64,000 nt of DNA, from contig NZ_SLYA01000007.1 in assembly GCF_004340965.1 (NCBI RefSeq), positions 42,096-106,095 on the forward strand, in the 5' to 3' direction. Positions 1 to 7,636 of the stretch are shown here, one piece after another. The position numbers and the translations under genes were made by a program. A model generated the notes under the pieces. That model saw only the letters and a program-made list of their open reading frames with translations. It ran no database searches and was not told the origin of the DNA. This DNA comes from Sphingomonas sp. PP-CE-1A-559 (GTDB taxonomy: Bacteria > Pseudomonadota > Alphaproteobacteria > Sphingomonadales > Sphingomonadaceae). The stretch's first letter is position 1, and every line of letters starts with the position of its first letter.

Positions 1-1
1 C

Positions 2-535
2 AAGACGCCGCGCGTGCTGACCTTCACCAGCCACGACCTGCCGATCAACCTGCCCAAGTTCGAGAGCTTCCGCGTCCGAGGAGGCCGCAATCTCGAATAC
101 ACGCTGCCCGAACTCGCCAAGCAGGGCCAGCGTGGCAAGACGCTGGAGCAACGCGATGGCAGCCGATCGGAGTTCCACTTCCGCCTGGCCGAAGTCGCGA
201 CGATGTTCCTGTTGCCACTGCTCGCGCTTGCGCTCGGGGTGCCGCCCAAGCGATCCTCGTCCGCGCTCGGCGTGTTCCTGTCGATCGTGATGATCGTCAC
301 CTATCACAAGGTGAACCAATACGCGGCGGACGTCGGCGAACTCGGACGGATCGACCCGATCATCGCGCTGTGGGTGCCGTTCACGATCTTCGCAGGGCTG
401 ATCCTGTGGATGTACTACACGATCGCCTATGTCCCCGGCGGGCAACCGATCGGTGCGCTCGAACGTGTCTTCTCGAAGACGTTCAAGGCGATCACCAAGC
501 GTATCCCGGGCTTCCGTAAGAGCAAGGCCGCATGA
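2..535 (+). CDS. lptF: LPS export ABC transporter permease LptF, 3' part
   Basis: LptF and LptG are the two permease subunits of the LptB2FG transporter, which pulls lipopolysaccharide out of the inner membrane and passes it to the periplasmic bridge. The reading frame is open to the window edge, so the N-terminal part lies outside and only about 177 C-terminal residues are seen. These hold the end of the periplasmic domain, then hydrophobic stretches around MFLLPLLALALGV, SALGVFLSIVMIVTY and ALWVPFTIFAGLILWMYY, which are the last transmembrane helices of the family, and a basic tail. The TGA stop overlaps the start of lptG by 4 nt, the usual lptF-lptG arrangement. The identification rests on that pairing and the helix pattern. 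Confidence 0.88.
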   Translation, partial: KTPRVLTFTSHDLPINLPKFESFRVRGGRNLEYTLPELAKQGQRGKTLEQRDGSRSEFHFRLAEVATMFLLPLLALALGVPPKRSSSALGVFLSIVMIVTYHKVNQYAADVGELGRIDPIIALWVPFTIFAGLILWMYYTIAYVPGGQPIGALERVFSKTFKAITKRIPGFRKSKAA

Positions 536-1629
536 ACATCGTCAGCTTCTTCCCGTCGCGGACGGTCGCGATCTACATGGGACGGATGTTCCTGGTGCGG
601 ACGTTCGCGGTGCTCGCCGCGCTCGTGCTGGTGCTCCAGGCGCTCGACCTGCTGAGCAACTCCGGCGACATCCTCGCCTTTCCCGGCAATGGCGATGCGC
701 AGGTCTGGCAGTATGTGTCGCTGCGCGCGCCGCAGATCGTCTCGCGGTTCCTGCCGTTCTCGGTCCTGCTCGGCACCATCCTGACGCTGATCACGATGAA
801 CCAGAACAGCGAGATCGTCGCGCTGAAGGGCTCCGGCCTGTCCGCGCACCAGGTGCTGGCGCCGTTGCTGGTCGCGAGCCTGGGTGTCGCGGTGATCAGC
901 TTCGTGTTCAACGACCGCGTGGTGGCGCGCGCGACGGCGACGCTGAACCAGTGGCAGAAGGTGAATTACGGCAAGCTGCCGATCGATCGCGGCGACCGCG
1001 CGAACGTGTGGGTGCGCGACGGCGACGACCTGATCGAGGTCGCGCAGATCCGCGGGCGCGGCGATGCGACGCGGCTTGGCGGCATCACGCTGTACGATCG
1101 CACCGGCGGTAACCTCGTCGCGATCCTGCGGGCGGATCACGGCAGGCGCGTCGCGAACGGCTGGGAGGTAAGCCCTGCGACCCGGTTCGACGTGAAGAGC
1201 GGCAACGTCCGCCCCTTGGGCGCCGTGGTGATCGCCAAGGACGTGCGGCCGGACCAGTTCACGCTGGCGAGCGTCGATGCGGACGGACTGTCGTTCGGCG
1301 CGTTGAAGGCGGCGATCGCGGACCTGTCCGACGCGGGGCGGCCGACCAAGGCGCTCGAAGGGTCGTTGTGGCACAAGCTGTCGGGGCCGCTGTCGTCGGT
1401 GCTGATGCCGCTGCTGGGCGCGGTCGCGGCGTTCGGGATCGCGCGATCGGGCAAGCTGTTCGTGCGCGCCGTGATCGGCATGGGACTTGGTTTCGCATTC
1501 TTCGTTGCGGACAATTTTGCGCTCGCGATGGGCAATCTCGGCGCCTACCCGCCGTTCCTCGCCGCCTGGGCGCCGTTCCTGCTGTTCTTCTTCATTGGCG
1601 AGGCGGTGCTGATCCGGTCGGAGGAATAG
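532..1629 (+). CDS. lptG: LPS export ABC transporter permease LptG
   Basis: Second permease subunit of the LptB2FG lipopolysaccharide exporter in the inner membrane. The 365 residues match the usual family length. The first helix (residues about 20-40, with [14 protein letters not shown]) and helices 2-3 are followed by the beta-rich periplasmic domain (about 120-270). Three more helices near the C-terminus include [18 protein letters not shown] and [20 protein letters not shown]. The start overlaps the lptF stop (ATGA), so the two are translationally coupled. The DLLSNSGDI segment after helix 1 is typical of LptG rather than LptF. Confidence 0.93.
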   Translation: MNIVSFFPSRTVAIYMGRMFLVRTFAVLAALVLVLQALDLLSNSGDILAFPGNGDAQVWQYVSLRAPQIVSRFLPFSVLLGTILTLITMNQNSEIVALKGSGLSAHQVLAPLLVASLGVAVISFVFNDRVVARATATLNQWQKVNYGKLPIDRGDRANVWVRDGDDLIEVAQIRGRGDATRLGGITLYDRTGGNLVAILRADHGRRVANGWEVSPATRFDVKSGNVRPLGAVVIAKDVRPDQFTLASVDADGLSFGALKAAIADLSDAGRPTKALEGSLWHKLSGPLSSVLMPLLGAVAAFGIARSGKLFVRAVIGMGLGFAFFVADNFALAMGNLGAYPPFLAAWAPFLLFFFIGEAVLIRSEE

Positions 1630-1708
1630 GACGCCGCAGGTCGGTCACACCCTTTCACGCCACCGCCCCCGTCCCTATCTGCGGTTCCGAACAACCCTCG
1701 GAGCAAGC

Positions 1709-2125
1709 ATGAAATATCTCCACACGATGATCCGCGTGACCGACCCGGCGAAGACGATCGCGTTCTTCGAGACGCTGGGCCTGAAGGAGGTCCGCCGGAT
1801 GGAGAACGAGAAGGGGCGGTTCACGCTGATCTTCCTGTCGGTCCCCGGCGACGAGGGCGCAGAGGTCGAGCTGACGCACAATTGGGATCCCGAGGAGTAT
1901 GGCGAAGGCCGCAATTTCGGTCACCTCGCCTACCGCGTCGACAATATCTACGACACCTGCCAGCGGCTGATGGATTCGGGCGTGACGATCAACCGGCCGC
2001 CGCGCGACGGTCACATGGCGTTCGTGCGGACGCCCGACAACATCTCGATCGAGCTGTTGCAGGCGGACGGCGCGCTCGATCCCGCCGAGCCGTGGGCGTC
2101 GATGCCCAACACCAGCAAGTGGTGA
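1709..2125 (+). CDS. gloA: lactoylglutathione lyase (glyoxalase I)
   Basis: Converts the hemithioacetal of methylglyoxal and glutathione into S-lactoylglutathione in the cytoplasm. The 138 residues form two beta-alpha-beta-beta-beta units of the VOC fold. The four metal ligands expected in bacterial Ni/Co-type GloA can be placed: His5 in KYLHTMIRV, Glu in EVELTHNW, His in GHLAYRV and Glu in [12 protein letters not shown] ribosome site lies 6-9 nt before the ATG. gloB follows after only 7 nt, so both steps of methylglyoxal detoxification are probably co-transcribed. Confidence 0.95.
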   Translation: MKYLHTMIRVTDPAKTIAFFETLGLKEVRRMENEKGRFTLIFLSVPGDEGAEVELTHNWDPEEYGEGRNFGHLAYRVDNIYDTCQRLMDSGVTINRPPRDGHMAFVRTPDNISIELLQADGALDPAEPWASMPNTSKW

Positions 2126-2132
2126 CACGCTG

Positions 2133-2858
2133 ATGCTTGATATTGTCCGCGTTCCGGTGCTGGCCGACAATTACGCCTGGCTGATCCACGACACCGTCTC
2201 AGGCGAGACGGTGGTGGTCGATCCGGGTGAGGCGGGGCCGGTGATCGCCGCCGCGAAGAAGCGCGATTGGCGGATCGATCGGGTGTGGACGACGCACTGG
2301 CATCCCGATCATACCGGCGGCAATGCCGAGATGAAGGCGTATGGTGCGACCGTCGTCGGGCCGGCGGTGGAGGCGGACAAGATCCCGACGCTCGACGAGC
2401 AGGTCGGCGAAGGCGATGTCGTCCGTCTTGGTGCACATGAGGCGACCGTGATGACGGTGCCGGGGCATACGCAGGGGCATATCGCGTTTCACTTTGCCGA
2501 CGACGCGGCGATCTTCACCGGCGACACGCTGTTCGCGATGGGGTGTGGGCGACTGTTCGAAGGGACTCCCGCCGACATGTTCGCGAACATGCAGCGCTAT
2601 GCGGTGCTGCCGGATGAGACCGAGGTGTTCTGCGGGCATGAATATACGCAGAGCAACGGGCGCTATGCGCTGGTTGCCGAGCCGGACAACGGCGACATCG
2701 TCGCGCGGATGGCCGAGGTCGATGCGGCGCGCGCGCAGGGGGAGCCTACCGTGCCGACGACGATCGGGCGCGAGCGGGCGACCAATCCGTTCCTGCGCGC
2801 GACTTCGCTCGAGCAGTTTGCGGGCTATCGTGCGGCCAAGGATGCGTTTCGCGGGTGA
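2133..2858 (+). CDS. gloB: hydroxyacylglutathione hydrolase (glyoxalase II)
   Basis: Hydrolyses S-lactoylglutathione to D-lactate and glutathione, completing the glyoxalase pathway begun by the upstream gene. It is a metallo-beta-lactamase-fold enzyme of 241 residues. The binuclear metal site is clear: THWHPDHTGG (HxHxDH), GHTQGHIAF, FTGDTLF and CGHEYT. The C-terminal region with ERATNPFLR is the glutathione-binding HAGH domain, which separates true GloB from other beta-lactamase-fold proteins. The ATG lies 7 nt after gloA, with only a weak ribosome site, consistent with coupling to gloA. Confidence 0.96.
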   Translation: MLDIVRVPVLADNYAWLIHDTVSGETVVVDPGEAGPVIAAAKKRDWRIDRVWTTHWHPDHTGGNAEMKAYGATVVGPAVEADKIPTLDEQVGEGDVVRLGAHEATVMTVPGHTQGHIAFHFADDAAIFTGDTLFAMGCGRLFEGTPADMFANMQRYAVLPDETEVFCGHEYTQSNGRYALVAEPDNGDIVARMAEVDAARAQGEPTVPTTIGRERATNPFLRATSLEQFAGYRAAKDAFRG

Positions 2859-2897
2859 AGCGCGTATAAGGGCGATGGGATTTTGAGGAGCGTTGCG

Positions 2898-3314
2898 ATG
2901 CGTATGCGGACCCTGCCACTCTTGATGCTGCCGGCGCTGATGCTGGGTGCGTGTACGCAGACCCAGGCGGAGGTTGAGCGAGCGCAGGTTCGTGAAGCAG
3001 GCGTGCAGGAGAAGCTGGCGAAGGAACTCGCCGGGCTAGTTCCGGGCAAGCCCGAGACGTGCATCAGCCAGTTTCCGCAAAAGCAGAGTTCGGGCTACGG
3101 CGCGACGATCCTGTACCGGGTGAATAGCGGGCTGGTGTACCGCAGCGATACCGTCGGCGGATGCGAGGGGATCGCGCGCGGCGATATCCTCGTGACGCGG
3201 ACGCCGACCGGGCAACTTTGCCGCGGCGACATTGCGCAGACGTTCGACCAGGCCTCGCGCTTCCCGACCGGGAGTTGCAGCTTCGGCGACTTCGTCCCGT
3301 ATCGGAAGCCGTGA
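2898..3314 (+). CDS. small Cys-rich predicted lipoprotein, paralogue of the next gene
   Basis: Function unknown. The ATG at 2898 is chosen over the upstream TTG at 2883 because GAGGAG at 2885-2890 is placed correctly for it. The 138-residue product starts with basic residues and a hydrophobic stretch ending in LMLGAC, a good lipobox, so it is probably an envelope lipoprotein. The mature part has four cysteines (ETC, GGC, LCRGD, GSC) and ends FGDFVPYRKP. The next gene shares the same layout: C, LYR, VGxC, GxLCRxD, PxGxCxFxDFxPY. The two are tandem duplicates. The four cysteines could form two disulfides, which is inference. No known enzyme motif is seen. Confidence 0.75.
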   Translation: MRMRTLPLLMLPALMLGACTQTQAEVERAQVREAGVQEKLAKELAGLVPGKPETCISQFPQKQSSGYGATILYRVNSGLVYRSDTVGGCEGIARGDILVTRTPTGQLCRGDIAQTFDQASRFPTGSCSFGDFVPYRKP

Positions 3315-3679
3315 TGCGCGGGGCGGTTCTCGCGGCGGTGGCGCTGCTGACGGTGGCGATGCTCGGCGCGGGCAAGTCCGACCCGTTGGCGGGTCGGGTT
3401 GCGGGGGCGCCGGTGCGGTGCATCGATCTTCAGCAGTTGAACGGGCCTGAGATCGTCGATTCGCAGACGATCCTGTATCGGCAGTCGGGCAAGCAAATCT
3501 GGAAGACCGGGCCGGTTGGCGAATGTCCTTCGCTGCGGCCGCTCGATACGTTGATCGTCGATGTCTATGGCGGGCAATTGTGCCGGAACGATCGGTTTCG
3601 GACGGTGTCGGTGGGTATGTCGATCCCATCGGGGTATTGCCGGTTTCGGGATTTCACGCCGTATGACAAGGTGAAGTAG
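3314..3679 (+). CDS. small Cys-rich exported protein, paralogue of the preceding gene
   Basis: Function unknown. The start ATG shares one base with the stop of the previous gene (TGATG), so the pair is coupled. The 121-residue product begins with a short signal-like stretch, MRGAVLAAVALLTVAML, but lacks the lipobox cysteine of its partner, so it may be secreted to the periplasm or stay anchored. The body repeats the partner's pattern: VRC, ILYRQ, VGEC, GQLCRND, PSGYCRFRDFTPYDK. The loss of the lipid-anchor cysteine in one copy suggests the two proteins sit in different envelope positions. Confidence 0.72.
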   Translation: MRGAVLAAVALLTVAMLGAGKSDPLAGRVAGAPVRCIDLQQLNGPEIVDSQTILYRQSGKQIWKTGPVGECPSLRPLDTLIVDVYGGQLCRNDRFRTVSVGMSIPSGYCRFRDFTPYDKVK

Positions 3680-3721
3680 CGGGGTCGGCTTCATCTCGAC
3701 GCGCACCCTCCGAACTTGTCG

Positions 3722-3828
3722 CACCACCCCGGCGGAGGCCGGGGCCCAATTGGGGGACGGTGCTGACTAAAGACGGCGCCCCGTTACATCGACCTTTCCA
3801 ATTGGACCCCGGCCTGCGTCGAGGTGGT
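3722..3828. repeat. dispersed palindrome PE-A, copy 1
   Basis: About 107 nt with outer arms related to CACCCCGGCGGAGGCCGGGG and inner CCAATTGG blocks on each side of a variable centre. The same element recurs at 28027, 32767, 34961, 58037 and 62299. It can fold into a long hairpin. It fills the gap between two convergent genes. Confidence 0.85.
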
Positions 3829-3851
3829 AGAAGTGGGGCGGAACGTCGCCC

Positions 3852-3891
3852 CCCTTCCGTCATCCTGACGAAAGTCAGGATGACGGAAGGG
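3852..3891. repeat. perfect 18-bp inverted repeat PE-E at the end of the enoyl-CoA hydratase gene
   Basis: Arms 3852-3869 and 3874-3891 are perfectly complementary around a GAAA loop (core GTCATCCTGAC / GTCAGGATGAC). It lies directly after the stop of the minus-strand enoyl-CoA hydratase gene and could end or protect that mRNA. There is no T tract, so it is not a classical intrinsic terminator. Confidence 0.75.
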
Positions 3892-3892
3892 C

Positions 3893-4675
3893 TCAGTCCT
3901 CGAACACTGCAGCCCGCTTTTCCATGTTAGCCCGCACCTGTTCGACTTGGTTCGGCGTGCGGATGACCTTCAGCTGCTCTTCGGTTTCCGCGTGCAGCAC
4001 CGCCACCGCGTCCGCATCCGCCGCGAGGTTGTAGAGGCGCTTCGAGCCCTGGATCGCATGGGGGTTCCTCGCCGCGATCTCGCGCGCAAGCATCATCGCC
4101 TCGCCGAGCGGGTCTTCGGACAGGCGCGTGACGAAGCCGTGGCGCACTGCCTCCGCCCCGTCGAACTCGCGTGCGGTGTAGGTGAGTTCGCGGAGCACGT
4201 CGTCGCGAGCCAGCGTTCGCCACAGCGCGATGCCCGCCATGTCGGGAACCAGGCCCCAGTAGCTTTCGCGGATCGCGAAGCGGGCTTGGGGGTGGGCGAT
4301 GCGGATGTCGGCGCCGGACATGATCTGGAAGCCGCCGCCGAACGCGACGCCGTGGACCGCGGCGATCACCGGCATCGGCAAGGTGCGCCAGCCCCAGGCG
4401 ACCTGCTGGACGAGGTTCGCCCCCTCCTCGGTCCGGTCGCCCAATGCCAACCCGGAACCACCGTTCGCCATCGAGGCCATGTCGAGGCCGGCGCAGAATG
4501 CCTTGCCCTCGCCTGAGAGGACGACGCAGCGGACGTCATGCATCCCCTTGAGCCGGTCGATCGCGGCGGCGATGCCTTCGAACATCGCCGGGTCGATCGC
4601 GTTCATCTTGTCGGCGCGCGCAAGGCGGACGTCGGCGATGCCGTCCGTGACGGTGATGGTGACCCGGTCGTTCAT
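3893..4675 (-). CDS. enoyl-CoA hydratase/isomerase (crotonase) family protein
   Basis: Cytoplasmic crotonase-fold enzyme acting on acyl-CoA thioesters, probably in fatty or aromatic acid breakdown. The chosen start (4675) gives MNDRVTITVTDGIADVRL and 260 residues, the normal family length, with AGAGGATC upstream as ribosome site. A longer frame from 4732 adds 19 residues with no support. Visible motifs are the CoA-binding SGEGKAFCAGLDM and the oxyanion-hole region AAVHGVAFGGGFQI. The second catalytic Glu of E. coli-type hydratases (the GIVPE region) is here RESYWGLVPDMAG, with Asp, so it may be an isomerase or a divergent hydratase. The substrate cannot be told from sequence. Confidence 0.88.
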   Translation of the reverse strand: MNDRVTITVTDGIADVRLARADKMNAIDPAMFEGIAAAIDRLKGMHDVRCVVLSGEGKAFCAGLDMASMANGGSGLALGDRTEEGANLVQQVAWGWRTLPMPVIAAVHGVAFGGGFQIMSGADIRIAHPQARFAIRESYWGLVPDMAGIALWRTLARDDVLRELTYTAREFDGAEAVRHGFVTRLSEDPLGEAMMLAREIAARNPHAIQGSKRLYNLAADADAVAVLHAETEEQLKVIRTPNQVEQVRANMEKRAAVFED

Positions 4676-4769
4676 TCTGGCGATCCTCTCGATCTTTGCG
4701 CGAACGCTAACCGGCCCCGCCTCCTCCCGCAATGTTGCGCAGGCTCACACGGCGTGTAGAGGCTCGCGC

Positions 4770-5225
4770 ATGGCTGGTTTTGATCCACAATGGTTTGCGA
4801 CGCGCGGGTTCGGCGGGCACGGTGCCGCGCTGGGGATGCGCTATCACGCGCATGGCGACGACTGGGCGGAGCTTGCGCTGCCCTATGACGAGCGGCTGAT
4901 CGGCGATCCCGCGAGCGGCGTGATCGCATCGGGGCCGATCATCACGATGATGGACATGGCGACGAGTCTGGCGATCTGGATCAAGCGCGAGGCGTTCGTG
5001 CCGCACGCGACGCTGGATTTGCGCGTCGATTACCTGCGGCCGGCGACTCCGGGAAAGACGGTGATCGGGCGCGGGGAGTGTTACCGCATCACGCGGTCGA
5101 TCGCGTTCGTGCGCGGGCAGGCGCATGACGGCGATCCGAGCGATCCGCTGGCGCATGTCGCGGGGACGTTCATGGTGGTGGGCAACGTCGCCGGCATGGG
5201 GATTGGCATGAGGGGCGGGGCATGA
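4770..5225 (+). CDS. hotdog-fold acyl-CoA thioesterase (PaaI/YbgC-type), first of pair
   Basis: Predicted acyl-CoA thioesterase of the PaaI-like hotdog family, 151 residues. The hotdog core is visible as GVIASGPIITMMDMATSLAIW (the helix with the usual Asp), then LDLRVDYLRPATPGKTVIGRGEC and IAFVRGQAHD. The ATG at 4770 is used because it starts just after the divergent enoyl-CoA hydratase promoter region. An upstream in-frame extension runs antisense through that gene and is rejected. Its stop overlaps the start of the next thioesterase gene (ATGA), so two related hotdog proteins are made together. They may form a heteromeric enzyme, which is inference. Confidence 0.86.
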   Translation: MAGFDPQWFATRGFGGHGAALGMRYHAHGDDWAELALPYDERLIGDPASGVIASGPIITMMDMATSLAIWIKREAFVPHATLDLRVDYLRPATPGKTVIGRGECYRITRSIAFVRGQAHDGDPSDPLAHVAGTFMVVGNVAGMGIGMRGGA

Positions 5226-5611
5226 GCATCGGGTTGCCGCCTTATGCGGAGATTTTGCGCGTTTCGGTCGAACTGGAGGAGGGCGCGCCGCCGGTGCTGG
5301 TGATGCCGTTTGCGGACGACGTGCTGGGGCGGCCGGGGTTTCTGCACGGCGGTGCGATCTCCGGGTTGCTGGAGATGGCGGCGATCGCGGCTTTGCAGCA
5401 TGCGCTTGAGGCTGAGGGTGGCGGGCGGATCAAGCCGGTGAACGTTACCGTCGATTTCATGCGGGGTGGTCGGGACAAGCCTACGCGGGCGGCGGGCGTG
5501 GTGACCCGGTTGGGGAACCGGGTGGCCAATGTGGAGGCGACCGCTTGGCAGGATGAGCGGGAGAAGCCGATCGCCGCCGCGCGGATGAATTATCTGATCG
5601 TGCGGGACTAG
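5222..5611 (+). CDS. hotdog-fold acyl-CoA thioesterase (PaaI-type), second of pair
   Basis: Second PaaI-type hotdog protein, 129 residues, coupled to the first by a 4-nt overlap. Key segments are GRPGFLHGGAISGLLEMAA (His-Gly-Gly then an acidic residue in the central helix, the thioesterase signature), VNVTVDFMRGG, RAAGVVTRLGNRVANVEATAW and AARMNYLIV. The HGG motif is better preserved than in its partner, so this subunit is the more likely catalytic one. The divergent enoyl-CoA hydratase gene suggests a shared role in acyl-CoA turnover. Confidence 0.88.
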   Translation: MSIGLPPYAEILRVSVELEEGAPPVLVMPFADDVLGRPGFLHGGAISGLLEMAAIAALQHALEAEGGGRIKPVNVTVDFMRGGRDKPTRAAGVVTRLGNRVANVEATAWQDEREKPIAAARMNYLIVRD

Positions 5612-5616
5612 CGCGC

Positions 5617-5735
5617 TTCTGCTCCCCTTCCGCTTAGCGGGAGGGGTCGGGGGAGGGGTGTGCCTCACAGACCGGACGCCAGTACGTACGTCGCGCCCTC
5701 CCCTGACCCCTCCCGCAAGCGGGAGGGGAATGTGG
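5617..5735. repeat. dispersed palindrome PE-C, copy 1
   Basis: Two CCCCTCCCGC-type hairpins facing each other across a variable centre of about 50 nt. It lies between convergent genes and ends just before the stop of the sugar dehydrogenase gene. Related copies occur at 9651, 13350, 15629, 21509, 26201, 27860, 36643, 38235 and 50768. Confidence 0.82.
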
Positions 5736-5736
5736 G

Positions 5737-6861
5737 TTATTTCGTGGTCAGTTTGATCAGGCGGCCTTGCGAGTCGCCGCCGTCTTCCAGCACCCAGATC
5801 GCGCCATCCGGGCCTTGTTCGACTTCGCGGATTCTTGCCCCCATGTCCCATTGGTCGCCTTTTGCCGCGTTGGTACCGGTAAGGTGGACGCGGACGAGGG
5901 ACTTCGAGGACAGGCCGCCGATGAACGCGTCGCCCTTCCACTGCGGGAACATGCTGCCCGAATAGATCATCAGGCCGCCGGGCGAAATCACCGGGTTCCA
6001 GAACACCTTGGGCGGTTCATAGCCGTCGCCGGGCTTGTGATCGGGGATGTCGGTGCCGTCATAGTTGCTGCCATTCGACGCGTTGGGCCAACCATAGTTG
6101 AGGCCGGGCTTGATGAGGTTGACCTCGTCGCCGCCCTTGGGGCCCATCTCCTGCTCCCAGAGATTACCCTGCGCATCGAACGCGATGCCGAGCAGGTTGC
6201 GGTGGCCGTAGCTCCAGATTTCGGGCGCGAAGCCCTTGGCCACCAGCGGGTTGCCGGGGGCAGGCTTGCCGTCGAGCGTGAGGCGCAACACCTTGCCGAG
6301 CGTCATCTTGGGGTCCTGCGCGGGGGTGAATTTCTGGCGCTCGCCGTTGGTGAAGAACAGGTATCTGCCGTCGGGCGAGAACGCGATGCGGCCGGAATAA
6401 TGGCCGTTGCCCTCGACGAACGGTCGCGCGCTGAACAGCGCTTCGATCTCGCCGAGACGCGTGCCACCACCACCATCCGGACGCAGGCGACCGCGCGCGA
6501 GGACGACGCCTTTGCCGCCCTCGCCTGCGGTCGAATAGCTGAAATAGACGCGCTGGCTGGTCGCGAAGTCGGGCGCGAGGACGACGTCCATCAGGCCGCC
6601 CTGCCCGGCCGAATCGACGGTGAGCGTCGCGACCGTCTGGCGCGACTTGCCGTCGGCGGAGACGAGCAGCATCTGGCCCTGCTTTTCGGTCACGAGCATG
6701 CGCTTGTCGGGCAGGAACGTCATTGCCCAGGGCGATTCGAAGTCGGCGACTACAGTTTCTTTGAACGGCTTGCCCGCGGCAGCCGGTTGCGCGGAACAGG
6801 CAGTCGAGGCGAGCAGCGTGGTTGTCAGCAATCCAGTGGCGAACAGCGTTTTGCGAATCAT
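5737..6861 (-). CDS. PQQ-dependent aldose sugar dehydrogenase family protein (YliI-type), exported
   Basis: Soluble six-bladed beta-propeller dehydrogenase of the glucose/sorbosone family, which oxidises sugars in the periplasm using PQQ. The 374 residues start with a signal peptide (basic MIRK, then a hydrophobic run ending ASTACSAQ, possibly a lipobox). Propeller segments are easy to follow: ESPWAMTFLPDKRMLVTEKQGQ near the N-terminus, GLMDVVLAPDF, YSGRIAFSPDGRYLFFTNGE, IWSYGHRNLLGIAFD, WEQEMGPKGGDEVNLI, NYGWPNAS and VLEDGGDSQGRLIKL. The GHRN/QGL-type and EMGPKGGDEVN segments are hallmarks of the family. No PQQ synthesis genes are in the window. Confidence 0.9.
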   Translation of the reverse strand: MIRKTLFATGLLTTTLLASTACSAQPAAAGKPFKETVVADFESPWAMTFLPDKRMLVTEKQGQMLLVSADGKSRQTVATLTVDSAGQGGLMDVVLAPDFATSQRVYFSYSTAGEGGKGVVLARGRLRPDGGGGTRLGEIEALFSARPFVEGNGHYSGRIAFSPDGRYLFFTNGERQKFTPAQDPKMTLGKVLRLTLDGKPAPGNPLVAKGFAPEIWSYGHRNLLGIAFDAQGNLWEQEMGPKGGDEVNLIKPGLNYGWPNASNGSNYDGTDIPDHKPGDGYEPPKVFWNPVISPGGLMIYSGSMFPQWKGDAFIGGLSSKSLVRVHLTGTNAAKGDQWDMGARIREVEQGPDGAIWVLEDGGDSQGRLIKLTTK

Positions 6862-6919
6862 GATCTTCTCCCGGAAATCCCTGCGCTAACGCAGCGTACT
6901 AAACGAAGGTTGCTCCCGC

Positions 6920-6948
6920 TTGCGGACGGGCGCCACCCCGCGTATAGA
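6920..6948 (+). promoter_or_regulatory. predicted promoter of the rimP-nusA-infB operon
   Basis: TTGCGG at 6920-6925 and TATAGA at 6943-6948 are separated by exactly 17 nt. Transcription would begin near 6955, giving a leader of about 85 nt before rimP. The leader contains a short hairpin (GCGGGG CTTG CTCCGC, around 6981-7000). Based on motif match only. Confidence 0.5.
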
Positions 6949-7039
6949 GGCACCACTTCTCTACATCGCCAGATGAAGAGGCTGCGGGGCTTGCTCCGCG
7001 GCGGCAATCACCTGTGCTTTGGCCCTGTTTGGAATTTCG

Positions 7040-7636
7040 ATGGCGAATATCGCCCTGCTGACCGACCTGATCGAACCCGAGGCGACCGCGCTCGGCCTCA
7101 GCCTCGTGCGCGTGCGCATGCAGGGCGGCAAGTCCGATCCGACGTTGCAGGTGATGGCCGAGCGCCCCGACACCCGCCAGTTGCTGATCGACGATTGCGC
7201 CGAGCTGTCGCGCCGCATCTCCGACAAGTTCGATGCGCTCGAAGCCGAGGGCAAGGACCCGGTCGGCGAGGACGCGTACCGTCTCGAGGTATCGAGCCCC
7301 GGTATCGATCGTCCGCTGACCCGGCTCCAGGATTTCGCCGACTGGGAAGGCCAGGAGGCGCGTATTCGCCTCGTCGAGCCGTTCGAGGATCGCAAGCAAA
7401 TCTCGGGTAACCTGATGGGCGTCGAGGGGACGAAGATCACCGTCGACGTCAACAAGCACAAGGTCATGACGATCGACTTTTCGCAAGTCGCCGACGCCAA
7501 GCTCGTCATGACCGACCGTCTCATCGCCGCGACCGCGCCGCTTTCGATCGAAGGCGCGGACGAGGTTTTCTATCAAGATACGCCCACCGATGAGCCCGAT
7601 GCTCACGAGGCCGACACCGAAGAAGGACAGCATTGA
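7040..7636 (+). CDS. rimP: ribosome maturation factor RimP
   Basis: Assists late assembly of the 30S subunit. The ATG at 7040 (MANIALLTDLIEPEATALGL) matches the usual family start. An upstream TTG adds seven residues without support. The 198 residues contain the N-terminal alpha/beta domain with CAELSRRISDKFDAL and the diagnostic YRLEVSSPGIDRPL, then an SH3-like C-terminal domain and an acidic tail (PDAHEADTEEGQH). It heads the conserved rimP-nusA-infB operon, and its stop shares one base with the nusA start. Confidence 0.95.
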   Translation: MANIALLTDLIEPEATALGLSLVRVRMQGGKSDPTLQVMAERPDTRQLLIDDCAELSRRISDKFDALEAEGKDPVGEDAYRLEVSSPGIDRPLTRLQDFADWEGQEARIRLVEPFEDRKQISGNLMGVEGTKITVDVNKHKVMTIDFSQVADAKLVMTDRLIAATAPLSIEGADEVFYQDTPTDEPDAHEADTEEGQH

